The notes under the pieces were generated by a model. That model did not search any database. It saw only the letters and a program-made list of their open reading frames with translations, and had not been told where the DNA came from. A DNA stretch of 27,633 nucleotides from a virus, in the IMG/VR virus record IMGVR_UViG_3300037264_003206, positions 1 through 27,633 of that record; one strand, written 5' to 3'. The translations under genes and the position numbers were made by a program. This document shows, in pieces, positions 21,270-27,633 of this stretch (positions within the stretch are counted from its first letter, which is position 1; the number at the start of each line of letters is the position of its first letter).

Positions 21270-22369
21270 TATGAATCGCCTGACTCGCCTGACTCGCCTG
21301 ACTCAATATCCTCAGCATCATCAGTATCGCCATTGCCAACAAACACTTCCTCATTAGATTTGGATAAGAGTTTCTCTCTGAGTTTCATATTAAGCTCAGC
21401 CATTACGTCTTTATTCTCCTCAAGATATTTCAAGGACGCAAGCCAGCCCTGACCGATCTTCTGGTTGTTATATGAAAACCATGATCCTGACTTGTCAATT
21501 AATTTAAACTTACAGCCAAGATCGAGAAGACTACCAGCCTCGGATATGCCTTTACCAAATATGATGGCAAATTCGGCATTTCTAAATGGGGGCGCGACTT
21601 TATTCTTGATCACCTTAACCATCGTAACATTTCCAATAATTTGTTTAGCTCCATCAACTACTTCGGATATGCTCATCTTTCTACGGATATCCATTCTAAC
21701 GGACGCATAATATCGCAGCGCCCGACCACCAGGAGTTGTTTCACGATTTGCACCAGGCATCATCATGCCAACTTTTTCTCTGATCTGATTAATAAAAATG
21801 AGACAAATATTCGACTTATTAACCTCTGAGGACAGCATACGAAGTGATTTGCTCATTAACCTAGCTAGAGGTGCCATTTGTTTGGCATCAATTTCACCAT
21901 CTAGTTCTTCTTTCGGAACCATTGCGGCTACTGAATCGATTACAATCACACCAACCAAATGCGATTGAATCAATTTTTGACATATTTTAATCGCTTGTTC
22001 ACCGTGATCGGGCTGAGCGAACAACAAAGAATCTAAATCAATACCAATATTTTGTGCATAAGTTGGGTCAATCGCATTTTCAGCATCAATATAGGCAGCT
22101 ATTCCACCTTGACGCTGACATTCTGCTACTATAGTTAATGCTAAGGTTGTTTTGCCACTCCCCTCAGGGCCAAAGATCTCAATAACTCGCCCTTTTGGAA
22201 CGCCACCAACACCAAGTGCATAGTCAAGAGCAAGACAACGGGTTGATATTGATTCACATTTTAATACACCACCCGTAAGAATACCTTGTCTAATAGCGTC
22301 GTCACCAACTTCATTATGAATAGATTTTAAAACCTCTTGTAACTTATCATCTGGTTTCTTCTTTGCCAC
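21269..22369 (-). CDS. recA: RecA recombinase (cellular type)
   Basis: This 366-residue recombinase resembles bacterial RecA rather than T4 UvsX. Walker A is GPEGSGKTT (about residues 67-75), then AYIDAENAIDP (the MAW-like region), FAQPDHGEQAI, Walker B VIVIDSVAAMVPKEE (about 141-155), FINQIREKVG, and the DNA-binding loop NRETTPGGRALRYYASVR with MDIRRK. RecA forms filaments on single-stranded DNA for strand exchange. The C-terminus is acidic and ends ESGESGESGDS, coded by a 9-base repeat. I chose GTG 22369 (MAKKKPDD) because GGAG lies seven bases upstream. The ATG at 22375 is only one base from it. It probably works with the UvsY-like protein and SSB. Confidence 0.95.
   Translation of the reverse strand: MAKKKPDDKLQEVLKSIHNEVGDDAIRQGILTGGVLKCESISTRCLALDYALGVGGVPKGRVIEIFGPEGSGKTTLALTIVAECQRQGGIAAYIDAENAIDPTYAQNIGIDLDSLLFAQPDHGEQAIKICQKLIQSHLVGVIVIDSVAAMVPKEELDGEIDAKQMAPLARLMSKSLRMLSSEVNKSNICLIFINQIREKVGMMMPGANRETTPGGRALRYYASVRMDIRRKMSISEVVDGAKQIIGNVTMVKVIKNKVAPPFRNAEFAIIFGKGISEAGSLLDLGCKFKLIDKSGSWFSYNNQKIGQGWLASLKYLEENKDVMAELNMKLREKLLSKSNEEVFVGNGDTDDAEDIESGESGESGDS
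21276..21302. repeat. three tandem copies of a 9-base unit in recA
   Basis: The unit tcgcctgac is repeated three times without mismatch and encodes the Gly-Glu-Ser repeats of the RecA tail. Confidence 0.9.
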
Positions 22370-22661
22370 TTTCATTCTCCTTAAGCCCGGTTAAATGATA
22401 TGCCTTCAAATCACTTAAAGTTCTAATACGTCTAATCATATTCATCGTAGCATTTATATCATAATTAGCCACATGTTGAACATCATCGTGTGGGATTTGT
22501 ATTAGAGTTTGGTCTTTAGCTAATAATAAGACTTTATCGCCATTGACACCAGCAACCACGGTCCAGACACCACGCGGATCGGCTGGTTTGCTATTTGGTC
22601 CACTCATCCATACGATACTGCGCGTAGTCTTAAGCATTACTAAGTCAAATCGTCTAATCAT
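22347..22661 (-). CDS. hypothetical protein, possible SH3-like barrel
   Basis: A 104-residue protein, unknown family. MIRRFDLVMLKTTRSIVWM, WTVVAGVNGDKVLLLAKDQTLIQIPHDDVQHV and a helical C-terminus (RRIRTLSDLKAYHLTGL) suggest a small beta-barrel followed by a helix, similar in style to the 10149-10475 protein. ATG 22661 has no obvious ribosome binding site. Its last 23 to 29 bases overlap the recA gene, and the recA ribosome binding site lies inside it, so recA translation is probably coupled to it. It is the first gene of the long minus-strand replication operon. Confidence 0.65.
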   Translation of the reverse strand: MIRRFDLVMLKTTRSIVWMSGPNSKPADPRGVWTVVAGVNGDKVLLLAKDQTLIQIPHDDVQHVANYDINATMNMIRRIRTLSDLKAYHLTGLKENESGKEETR

Positions 22662-22696
22662 CAAAAATATTTACACTGAGTTGGGGAGATCACTCT

Positions 22697-23185
22697 ATGA
22701 ACGATACTGAAACAGCAATCCTTGAAGCCATCCATAACTTATTTAAGGATTCTAAAAGTAAATTAGGTATTATTAAAGGCAAACCAGATAAAGAGATATC
22801 ACATCGGTTCGAACACCAATGGAACACAATAGAATACACATATGCAATGAAATCAGTCGATTCACCATTTCATGAGAGCATAACATCCGCATTCCATGAT
22901 ATTCACAGCTATAAGTATCTGAATGATCCAACTTTTCCGATTGCTCTAGACAAGAGATTGTCGGCTATCGCCATTCCACTCAAAGAACGGAAAAATGCAA
23001 TTAAATATCTTGAAGAGACAATTAAAGAATTGGGCGGCGAAAATTTCGAAGAAAAAGAATCAGGCTGGCATCCAGATCTAGATGAAATCGCCACCATGAC
23101 TAGAGAGGCGAATAACAGGGACGCTAAAGTCACAAAGCCATATACTGGCGGTGGAGACGCACCGGCTAAGAATGAAACTAAGTAA
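22697..23185 (+). CDS. hypothetical acidic protein
   Basis: A 162-residue soluble protein of unknown function, with a helical middle (KRLSAIAIPLKERKNAIKYLEETIKELGG) and a disordered Gly/Pro end (YTGGGDAPAKNETK). GGGGAG eight bases before ATG 22697 is a good ribosome binding site. It starts a plus-strand trio that diverges from the replication operon, with a gap of only 35 bases that should hold promoters for both directions. It overlaps the next gene by 14 bases. Confidence 0.75.
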   Translation: MNDTETAILEAIHNLFKDSKSKLGIIKGKPDKEISHRFEHQWNTIEYTYAMKSVDSPFHESITSAFHDIHSYKYLNDPTFPIALDKRLSAIAIPLKERKNAIKYLEETIKELGGENFEEKESGWHPDLDEIATMTREANNRDAKVTKPYTGGGDAPAKNETK

Positions 23186-23402
23186 CCTACACACCAAGAC
23201 ACCGCTTGAACTCACACTTGGTACTAATCTATCCTTAAAACACGTCAAAACCAGAAAACAATATTTATGGAAAGACAACGGATTAAATTACCAAGCCCCA
23301 CCGCCAGGAGCTAGTCATGCGGGTGGCCATACCGATGCTTACATTGAAGCAAAGCCACGTCTAAAGAAATACTTTGGTGGATCATTCCTGAGTGCTATAT
23401 GA
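23172..23402 (+). CDS. small hypothetical protein
   Basis: A 76-residue basic protein starting MKLSNLHTKTPLELT, with a Gly/His-rich middle (PPPGASHAGGHTDAY). I do not recognise it. The chosen ATG 23172 gives the shortest overlap with the previous gene. A longer frame from 23151 exists. It ends in an ATGA overlap with the following gene, which supports real translation in this frame. Confidence 0.65.
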   Translation: MKLSNLHTKTPLELTLGTNLSLKHVKTRKQYLWKDNGLNYQAPPPGASHAGGHTDAYIEAKPRLKKYFGGSFLSAI

Positions 23403-23848
23403 ACACAAAACCATTCCCGACACCATCACGCCAATTCAGTCTAACTGATAACGTAGAATTAGTTAGGGTCGATGAATTATATCAAGCTAATCATAATCAA
23501 TTTGAGATGATACCATTCAAACAAAATCTGACGTTAAGACGCGCTGCTGCTAAATTTGGGATAAACCCTAGTAAATATAATATATATCAAGTATTACCGG
23601 CAACCGCCAACACAACTACAGCAAACAATTTTAAATTAATCAGTCGCAATTATAATCAATTCATTCAACGCAAGTCAACATATTTCTTTGTTAATGTTCA
23701 ATTTAACAAAACCAGAGAAGAATTAGAGTTGTTATTGTTTGAGGCATGGGAAACTCATATTGGTGCTGGCCAAAGCACAGTCTGTTTTCCGGTAACACCT
23801 GATCATTTTAAGTTTATAATGCCTAGCAGGGGCAAACGATTCCGCTGA
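23399..23848 (+). CDS. hypothetical protein
   Basis: A 149-residue soluble protein, unknown family. It has a helical central region (LTLRRAAAKFGINPSKYNIY), Thr/Asn-rich middle and a C-terminal alpha/beta part (FVNVQFNKTREELELLLFEAWETH). Translation is coupled to the previous gene. The stop at 23846-23848 directly abuts the stop of the convergent gene at 23849, with no intervening base, so there is no room for a separate terminator. Confidence 0.7.
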   Translation: MNTKPFPTPSRQFSLTDNVELVRVDELYQANHNQFEMIPFKQNLTLRRAAAKFGINPSKYNIYQVLPATANTTTANNFKLISRNYNQFIQRKSTYFFVNVQFNKTREELELLLFEAWETHIGAGQSTVCFPVTPDHFKFIMPSRGKRFR

Positions 23849-24688
23849 TTAGCGGTTTAATATACCGGCACCTTTACACTTCGGACATGTCATAGTCTCA
23901 CCTTTATTTTTAACCTTTAATGTGCCTTTACATAGGGTACATTCGATTACACTGTAGCCATCACGACCATACATATGAAACTTATCGCCACTCTTTGATT
24001 GTTCTGCGACTGTCTTAAACCGTTCTTGAAGGGTCTTATCGCCACCCGTGTCAACTATCGAAATATTAGTTTCACCTCCAAAACTGTGACGAATCGATTT
24101 TGGTATTGTGATTGGCGCTCCACCGCGCCCACGCACTGTCTGAACTTCTTTAATTTTAGATGTCAATTTATTTTGCTGGATGTCTTTTGATTGATTAATA
24201 TCTAATGGTTGGTGTGTTTCAATATCGACTGTTTCGTCACCTTGCTGCTCGGTGGTAGCTTTACCGCCAATTGATTTTGGGGGTGGAATATTTAGACGAC
24301 GTTGTTCAACTTTAACAACCGATGTTTCTCCACTAATATTACCATCACGTGAATAGGCAACATTCATTTTTGGGGCTGGCTTAACCTGCTCTTCTGGTCC
24401 TGATGATTGGTTCGGTGCCTTCTGGGGGATCGCTTCCGACTTTGCTATTATTATGCCACTATTGGTTGATTCACCTACACTCATACCAAACTGTTTTAAG
24501 ACATCGAGTGCCTTCTTGAGATCACTTATCTTGTTGGTTACTAATTCTTTTGCTTGTCTGGGTGTCATATCTTCTGCGTGTTCATCACAGATAACTATTT
24601 CATGATTCTCATTATTTAAACTAACAACCATCTTAGTATTTAAATCATGGGCAGAGCCACAGACAATACAATTGTTGACGAGGTTCAT
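23849..24688 (-). CDS. hypothetical protein with N- and C-terminal zinc motifs
   Basis: A 279-residue protein. The N-terminus has CIVCGSAHDL with VICDEH about 25 residues later, a probable zinc knuckle. The C-terminus has CTLCKGTLKVKNKG then CPKCKGAG, a ribbon like the DnaJ-type CxxCxGxG repeat. Between them is a long Gln/Pro/Ser-rich linker likely unstructured (about residues 85-185) and a segment with RGRGGAPITIPKSIR that could be basic and DNA-binding. The start ATG 24688 is favoured by GGAG six bases upstream over the TTG at 24700. It might be a scaffold or nucleic-acid binding factor. Function unknown. It diverges from the winged-helix-like gene. Confidence 0.7.
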   Translation of the reverse strand: MNLVNNCIVCGSAHDLNTKMVVSLNNENHEIVICDEHAEDMTPRQAKELVTNKISDLKKALDVLKQFGMSVGESTNSGIIIAKSEAIPQKAPNQSSGPEEQVKPAPKMNVAYSRDGNISGETSVVKVEQRRLNIPPPKSIGGKATTEQQGDETVDIETHQPLDINQSKDIQQNKLTSKIKEVQTVRGRGGAPITIPKSIRHSFGGETNISIVDTGGDKTLQERFKTVAEQSKSGDKFHMYGRDGYSVIECTLCKGTLKVKNKGETMTCPKCKGAGILNR

Positions 24689-24718
24689 AATAATCTCCAA
24701 TAATTAAATACTTAGAAC

Positions 24719-25126
24719 ATGAATAAGAAGATAGAAATAATTAACTTAGACTTGGGGATCGATCCTGAACAGACGATCAAAAAACCAACCATATCACAAC
24801 CTACCATCGACAAAATAGAGAAAGCAATTGACTTAAATAAAAAAGAACAAGTTGCGTTCAAAAAAGTGATTGAAAAAAGACAACAGAAGCAAACACATAG
24901 TGATATTATTGAAACATTGTTGGCCACGCTATTGTCTGCCGCTGCCAATAAACACGAATTATCAAGTTCAGAAATCTTGGAAATAACTAAATCGAGTAAT
25001 CTATCTGGGACTATGTTACGATTACGAAATCTAATTAAACGTCGCGGCAACGATTATAAAATTATAAGTAGACGAGAAGATGGTATAGCCTACTATTCAC
25101 TTGAAATTAACCAACCGCTTAATTGA
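24719..25126 (+). CDS. hypothetical protein, possible winged-helix DNA-binding protein
   Basis: A 135-residue protein. Residues about 60-130 (ETLLATLLSAAANKHELSSSEILEITKSS, then LRNLIKRRGNDYKIISRREDGIAYYSLEI) follow the helix-helix-helix-wing order of a winged helix domain. The N-terminal part is Lys/Gln-rich and helical. It could be a phage transcription regulator, which would suit its isolated plus-strand position and the divergent 30-base promoter region. No ribosome binding site is evident at ATG 24719. Its last 30 bases overlap the 3' end of the convergent oxidoreductase gene. The winged-helix call is from pattern only. Confidence 0.6.
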   Translation: MNKKIEIINLDLGIDPEQTIKKPTISQPTIDKIEKAIDLNKKEQVAFKKVIEKRQQKQTHSDIIETLLATLLSAAANKHELSSSEILEITKSSNLSGTMLRLRNLIKRRGNDYKIISRREDGIAYYSLEINQPLN

Positions 25127-25999
25127 TGACCCTAAATCCATAAAATCATCATGTTGTGCATTGCTGCCGACACAGGTAATCCCTGCATTTTCAAATATTG
25201 TCAAATCAGGCACTTCACCAATAGGAATTACCTCATCAACCCGCAATACTTCAACTATGTCCAACTGATAACCTAGAAATTTTCCAAAGTATAAATATGG
25301 ATTCTCAATCGCCTCAAATGTATTAAAGATATAACTATCCGACCATTTGGTGACCTTATAAAACTCAATATCTAGGTCACTGACCAATGTCTGTTCAGCG
25401 CCTTCAAGATCAATCTTGTTGCTCTGAATCCTGTAAGAACATACTGCCTTGGCTTTTAATGTTGGTGCATTAATACCACAGAATTTATATAAAGCATTAA
25501 GCGGGATCGTGCTAATCATGCGCTCGTAATTAATCGTGCTACCGTCTGACAAACAAAGTGTTCTGGCCTTCAAATCTATACTTACTAACTTCTTTTGCGC
25601 CCCAACTTGTATCTGATTCCAGAATTGTTCGTTTAGTTTAGAGTATAACGTAATTGCCCTAATATTATACACAGAGAACGTAGTCTTTAACAGACTATCG
25701 ACAATAATGCGCGTATTATCATAGACTTTCTTGATATACGGATCAATAACAACTGGTTCGGTTGAATTAGTTAATTGCCCATGGTATGAGAATAATCGTT
25801 TATAAATTATAATTGGCCCACTTAAACCAAGTTCAGCACTTACAATATCAATATCTTTATCACATCGAATAAAATCATCAGCTAGTGGTATATCAAATGA
25901 GTAATAACGCGATTTCTTAAAGGGAATAAAAGACCAATCTTGCCCAAGTAATCTTTTTGCTATGCAGGCGATTAATCCACTACCTAATATAATATTCAT
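25097..25999 (-). CDS. FAD/NAD(P)-binding oxidoreductase-like protein
   Basis: A 300-residue protein starting MNIILGSGLIACIAKRLLG, a dinucleotide-binding beta-alpha-beta start of the GxGxxA type. Further, YERMISTIPLNALYKFCGI resembles the conserved (I/V)STIP strand of UDP-galactopyranose mutase and amine-oxidase-type flavoproteins, and the end GITCVGSNAQHDDFMDLGSSIKRL resembles their C-terminal flavin-contact segment. The substrate is unknown, and the usual acidic residue after the first strand is not evident. In some phages such flavoproteins act on modified DNA bases, but this is not shown here. It is translationally coupled to a zinc-knuckle gene upstream (ATGA). Confidence 0.65.
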   Translation of the reverse strand: MNIILGSGLIACIAKRLLGQDWSFIPFKKSRYYSFDIPLADDFIRCDKDIDIVSAELGLSGPIIIYKRLFSYHGQLTNSTEPVVIDPYIKKVYDNTRIIVDSLLKTTFSVYNIRAITLYSKLNEQFWNQIQVGAQKKLVSIDLKARTLCLSDGSTINYERMISTIPLNALYKFCGINAPTLKAKAVCSYRIQSNKIDLEGAEQTLVSDLDIEFYKVTKWSDSYIFNTFEAIENPYLYFGKFLGYQLDIVEVLRVDEVIPIGEVPDLTIFENAGITCVGSNAQHDDFMDLGSSIKRLVNFK

Positions 26000-26334
26000 A
26001 TATCAAAATTAAACAAACCAAGTTCTACGGGGTCGATGAACGGACACTCGGCCATAACTATTGGCTTCTTCCGTCCAATTACCTGGCCAGATTCAATAAC
26101 CTCCAATTTATCAACTCTTACAACTTCACTAATTACTTTTCCATAGCCACATGTCGGACACTGCACACTGGTTTTCGTTTCTGGGTAAAATTGAATCATA
26201 TTGGAACAACTAGGGCATGTTGTTTCATATTGGGTCGCTAATTTAGGTTCTTCATTTTCAAATATGAAATCAATCGGCCTAGCCGTAAGTTCATACTCAC
26301 CTATTTGTATTGAGATTCTATCATATGGGTTCAT
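25996..26334 (-). CDS. small zinc-ribbon protein
   Basis: A 112-residue protein with CPSCSNMIQFYPETKTSVQC and PTCGYG, a four-Cys ribbon at about residues 40-62. The N-terminus and C-terminus are acidic, and it ends PFIDPVELGLFNFDI. Function unknown, perhaps a phage regulatory or RNA-polymerase-interacting factor by analogy. ATG 26334 overlaps the previous gene and its stop overlaps the next gene, both as ATGA, so the three adjacent genes are a translational unit. Confidence 0.7.
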   Translation of the reverse strand: MNPYDRISIQIGEYELTARPIDFIFENEEPKLATQYETTCPSCSNMIQFYPETKTSVQCPTCGYGKVISEVVRVDKLEVIESGQVIGRKKPIVMAECPFIDPVELGLFNFDI

Positions 26335-26642
26335 GATTTAGCTGTCCAATTGTCCTCTGATTGTTTACTAACTTGATCTTGTTTTGGGGTCTCTTTTGAA
26401 TTCCTATCAAGAGCACGCACCTGTACTCGCTCTATTAACTCTTTCATACATTTTATGCAAATATCTAAATCTAACCAACGGCGATCGATCTTTTTAATTC
26501 CTGTTTTACCAATTAAACGATCTACCTCAACTAAATCAAATTTGGCACTATAATATTCAAATTTGTCAACATGCGTCGAGTTACATAAATCGCAAGTTAT
26601 GCCATTTTGCTTTTTGGTGTGTCCATCGACGTGCACTACCAT
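26331..26642 (-). CDS. small Cys-rich hypothetical protein
   Basis: A 103-residue protein with CDLC at about residues 17-20 and ICIKC at about 61-65, probably binding zinc. The C-terminus is polar, Lys/Gln/Ser-rich, and disordered. ATG 26642 has GAGG seven bases upstream inside the DnaE gene and overlaps it by seven bases, so it is co-transcribed with the polymerase. I do not recognise a family. Confidence 0.65.
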   Translation of the reverse strand: MVVHVDGHTKKQNGITCDLCNSTHVDKFEYYSAKFDLVEVDRLIGKTGIKKIDRRWLDLDICIKCMKELIERVQVRALDRNSKETPKQDQVSKQSEDNWTAKS

Positions 26643-27633
26643 AACAGATCCTCACCAATGTCTTTCTTCATGGTTGCTTCATTTATCTCAACCTTATCGT
26701 CGATCTCAACCATCTTATTTAGTAATGGTATAACTACGCTACCATTTGCTATTCTAAATGAATTACGCTCACTATTATACACAACATCGACCTCTACGCC
26801 TGCCCCCTCATGAAAAACTCTCTTATCGCATGAATTATAAACATCGGCCCATACAACTACATCGGTAGTTTGGACACCATCGGTCAGGTGCATTATATAA
26901 AAGAAACTACCACTCGCTTTAGCACGCTTGGTTTCTACCTTTTCTACAACAGCTTCTATTTTAACAATTATGGGTTGGTCACTTGCCAAACTTAATTCTT
27001 TTGCTTTCTTAATCGTATTACCACGCGTATGATACATCGTTAATGGTGAACTCCAATAATAACCTAACATGCTCTTTTCAATCATTAGGCGTTCGGTAAT
27101 ACTATAATCATTAAATAAATTTATCACCTGTTCTCTGGTTAGAATAATCTTAGGACGCCATTTAAGTAGCCCAACTGGAATTTTCTTCTTTTTCGGATTA
27201 AGCTGTTTATATTCGGCAATATGTTTGGCACGATCGTTAAGAACATTTTTCTCTGGCCATTCAAATTCGGCATCGACCTGCTTTTTAAGTTCACGAATAT
27301 CTGGGCCTGAGCAATATTTATACTTATACCATACCCATAAACCACGACGGTTTGGATGTAGTTTATCAAACGCGCCTAATTTAATTAAACGCTCAAAGAT
27401 TATTTTATGTTTACCGCATTTTGATATCATATCATCAATACTATCAAATGGGCCTGGTATTTTGGTGAAAGCAATAGCAGCTTTCTCACCAACACCCTTA
27501 ATCGCTTTAAGACCAGGGATTACTTTACCATTTAATACTGTAAATTCTTGGGTTAAATTATTAATATCAATCGTTCCGAATTCCACACCATCTAATTTGG
27601 CTGCACTCATATAATGACCAAGTTTATCACGGT
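26636..27633 (-). CDS. dnaE: DNA polymerase III alpha subunit, C-terminal part (partial)
   Basis: The frame is open to the right edge and codes for the C-terminal third or so of a DnaE-type replicative polymerase. GLKAIKGVGEKAA and the following FDSIDDMISKCG form the helix-hairpin-helix region (residues about 33-70 from the first Met at 27610). EKSMLGYYWSSPL matches the EKEMLG-type motif of DnaE. An OB-fold follows (GSFFYIMHLTDG, VVVWADVYN). The catalytic palm with its Asp triad lies outside the window, so activity is not visible. Upstream of the first Met the frame continues as LGHY, so the true start is beyond the edge. Three coupled genes follow: two zinc-knuckle proteins and an oxidoreductase-like one. 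Confidence 0.85.
   Translation of the reverse strand, partial: RDKLGHYMSAAKLDGVEFGTIDINNLTQEFTVLNGKVIPGLKAIKGVGEKAAIAFTKIPGPFDSIDDMISKCGKHKIIFERLIKLGAFDKLHPNRRGLWVWYKYKYCSGPDIRELKKQVDAEFEWPEKNVLNDRAKHIAEYKQLNPKKKKIPVGLLKWRPKIILTREQVINLFNDYSITERLMIEKSMLGYYWSSPLTMYHTRGNTIKKAKELSLASDQPIIVKIEAVVEKVETKRAKASGSFFYIMHLTDGVQTTDVVVWADVYNSCDKRVFHEGAGVEVDVVYNSERNSFRIANGSVVIPLLNKMVEIDDKVEINEATMKKDIGEDLLW

Noticed and set aside
1-27633. CRISPR arrays, tRNA genes, insertion sequences and integrase
   Set aside because: No regularly spaced repeats, no cloverleaf-like stretches and no transposase or recombinase motifs were seen. A covariance-model search would be the decisive test for tRNAs.

Overview
The window is about 27.6 kb of AT-rich, densely packed DNA and looks like part of the genome of a large tailed bacteriophage, probably a myovirus. 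The evidence is that genes overlap by 1 to 8 bases (ATGA or TAATG junctions). There is no rRNA, tRNA or cellular housekeeping operon. A T4-gp32-like single-strand binding protein, a UvsY-like mediator and two virion-type proteins (a baseplate-hub-like protein at the left edge and a tail-tube-like small protein) are present, together with three HNH endonucleases and many small unknown proteins. The host cannot be named, but it should supply adenosylcobalamin (the phage RNR is class II). Lipoprotein signal peptides suggest a bacterial host with lipoprotein export.

Layout. Positions 1-893 hold a partial baseplate-hub-like gene. Positions 1172-6806 hold a zinc-less TOPRIM primase, a B12-dependent ribonucleotide reductase, an unknown protein and a ThyX thymidylate synthase, with two small opposite-strand genes (899-1207, 5309-5635). 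Positions 6850-11527 hold a two-domain glycosyltransferase, a P-loop kinase and a run of small unknown, membrane and zinc-binding genes. Positions 11640-12922 are an island of three plus-strand HNH endonucleases, two of them sharing a nearly identical stretch, closed by a hairpin. Positions 12936-14428 hold two lipoproteins, a protein with a hydrophobic C-terminus and an unknown protein. Positions 14428-22661 are the replication and recombination core on the minus strand: RecA, a duplicated-domain protein, DnaB-type helicase, tail-tube-like protein, zinc-ribbon protein, reduced family A polymerase, a tiny basic protein, UvsY-like mediator, SSB and a FEN-type 5' nuclease. Positions 22697-25126 hold plus-strand unknown genes (one a likely winged-helix protein) around one minus-strand double zinc-ribbon gene. 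Positions 25097-27633 hold an FAD/NAD-binding oxidoreductase-like gene, two zinc-knuckle genes and the C-terminal part of a DnaE-type polymerase III alpha subunit that runs off the right edge.

How it works together (inference): DnaE, DnaB, primase and SSB would form the fork machinery. The reduced PolA and the FEN nuclease would serve primer removal and gap repair. RecA with the UvsY-like protein would drive recombination. RNR and ThyX would feed deoxynucleotides. The most unusual items are the reduced, exonuclease-degenerate PolA beside a DnaE, the tail-tube-like gene inside the replication operon, the two-domain glycosyltransferase with a non-catalytic N-terminal module, the oxidoreductase-like gene, and the lipoprotein/C-terminal-anchor cassette. 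No stretch longer than about 115 bases lacks a gene.
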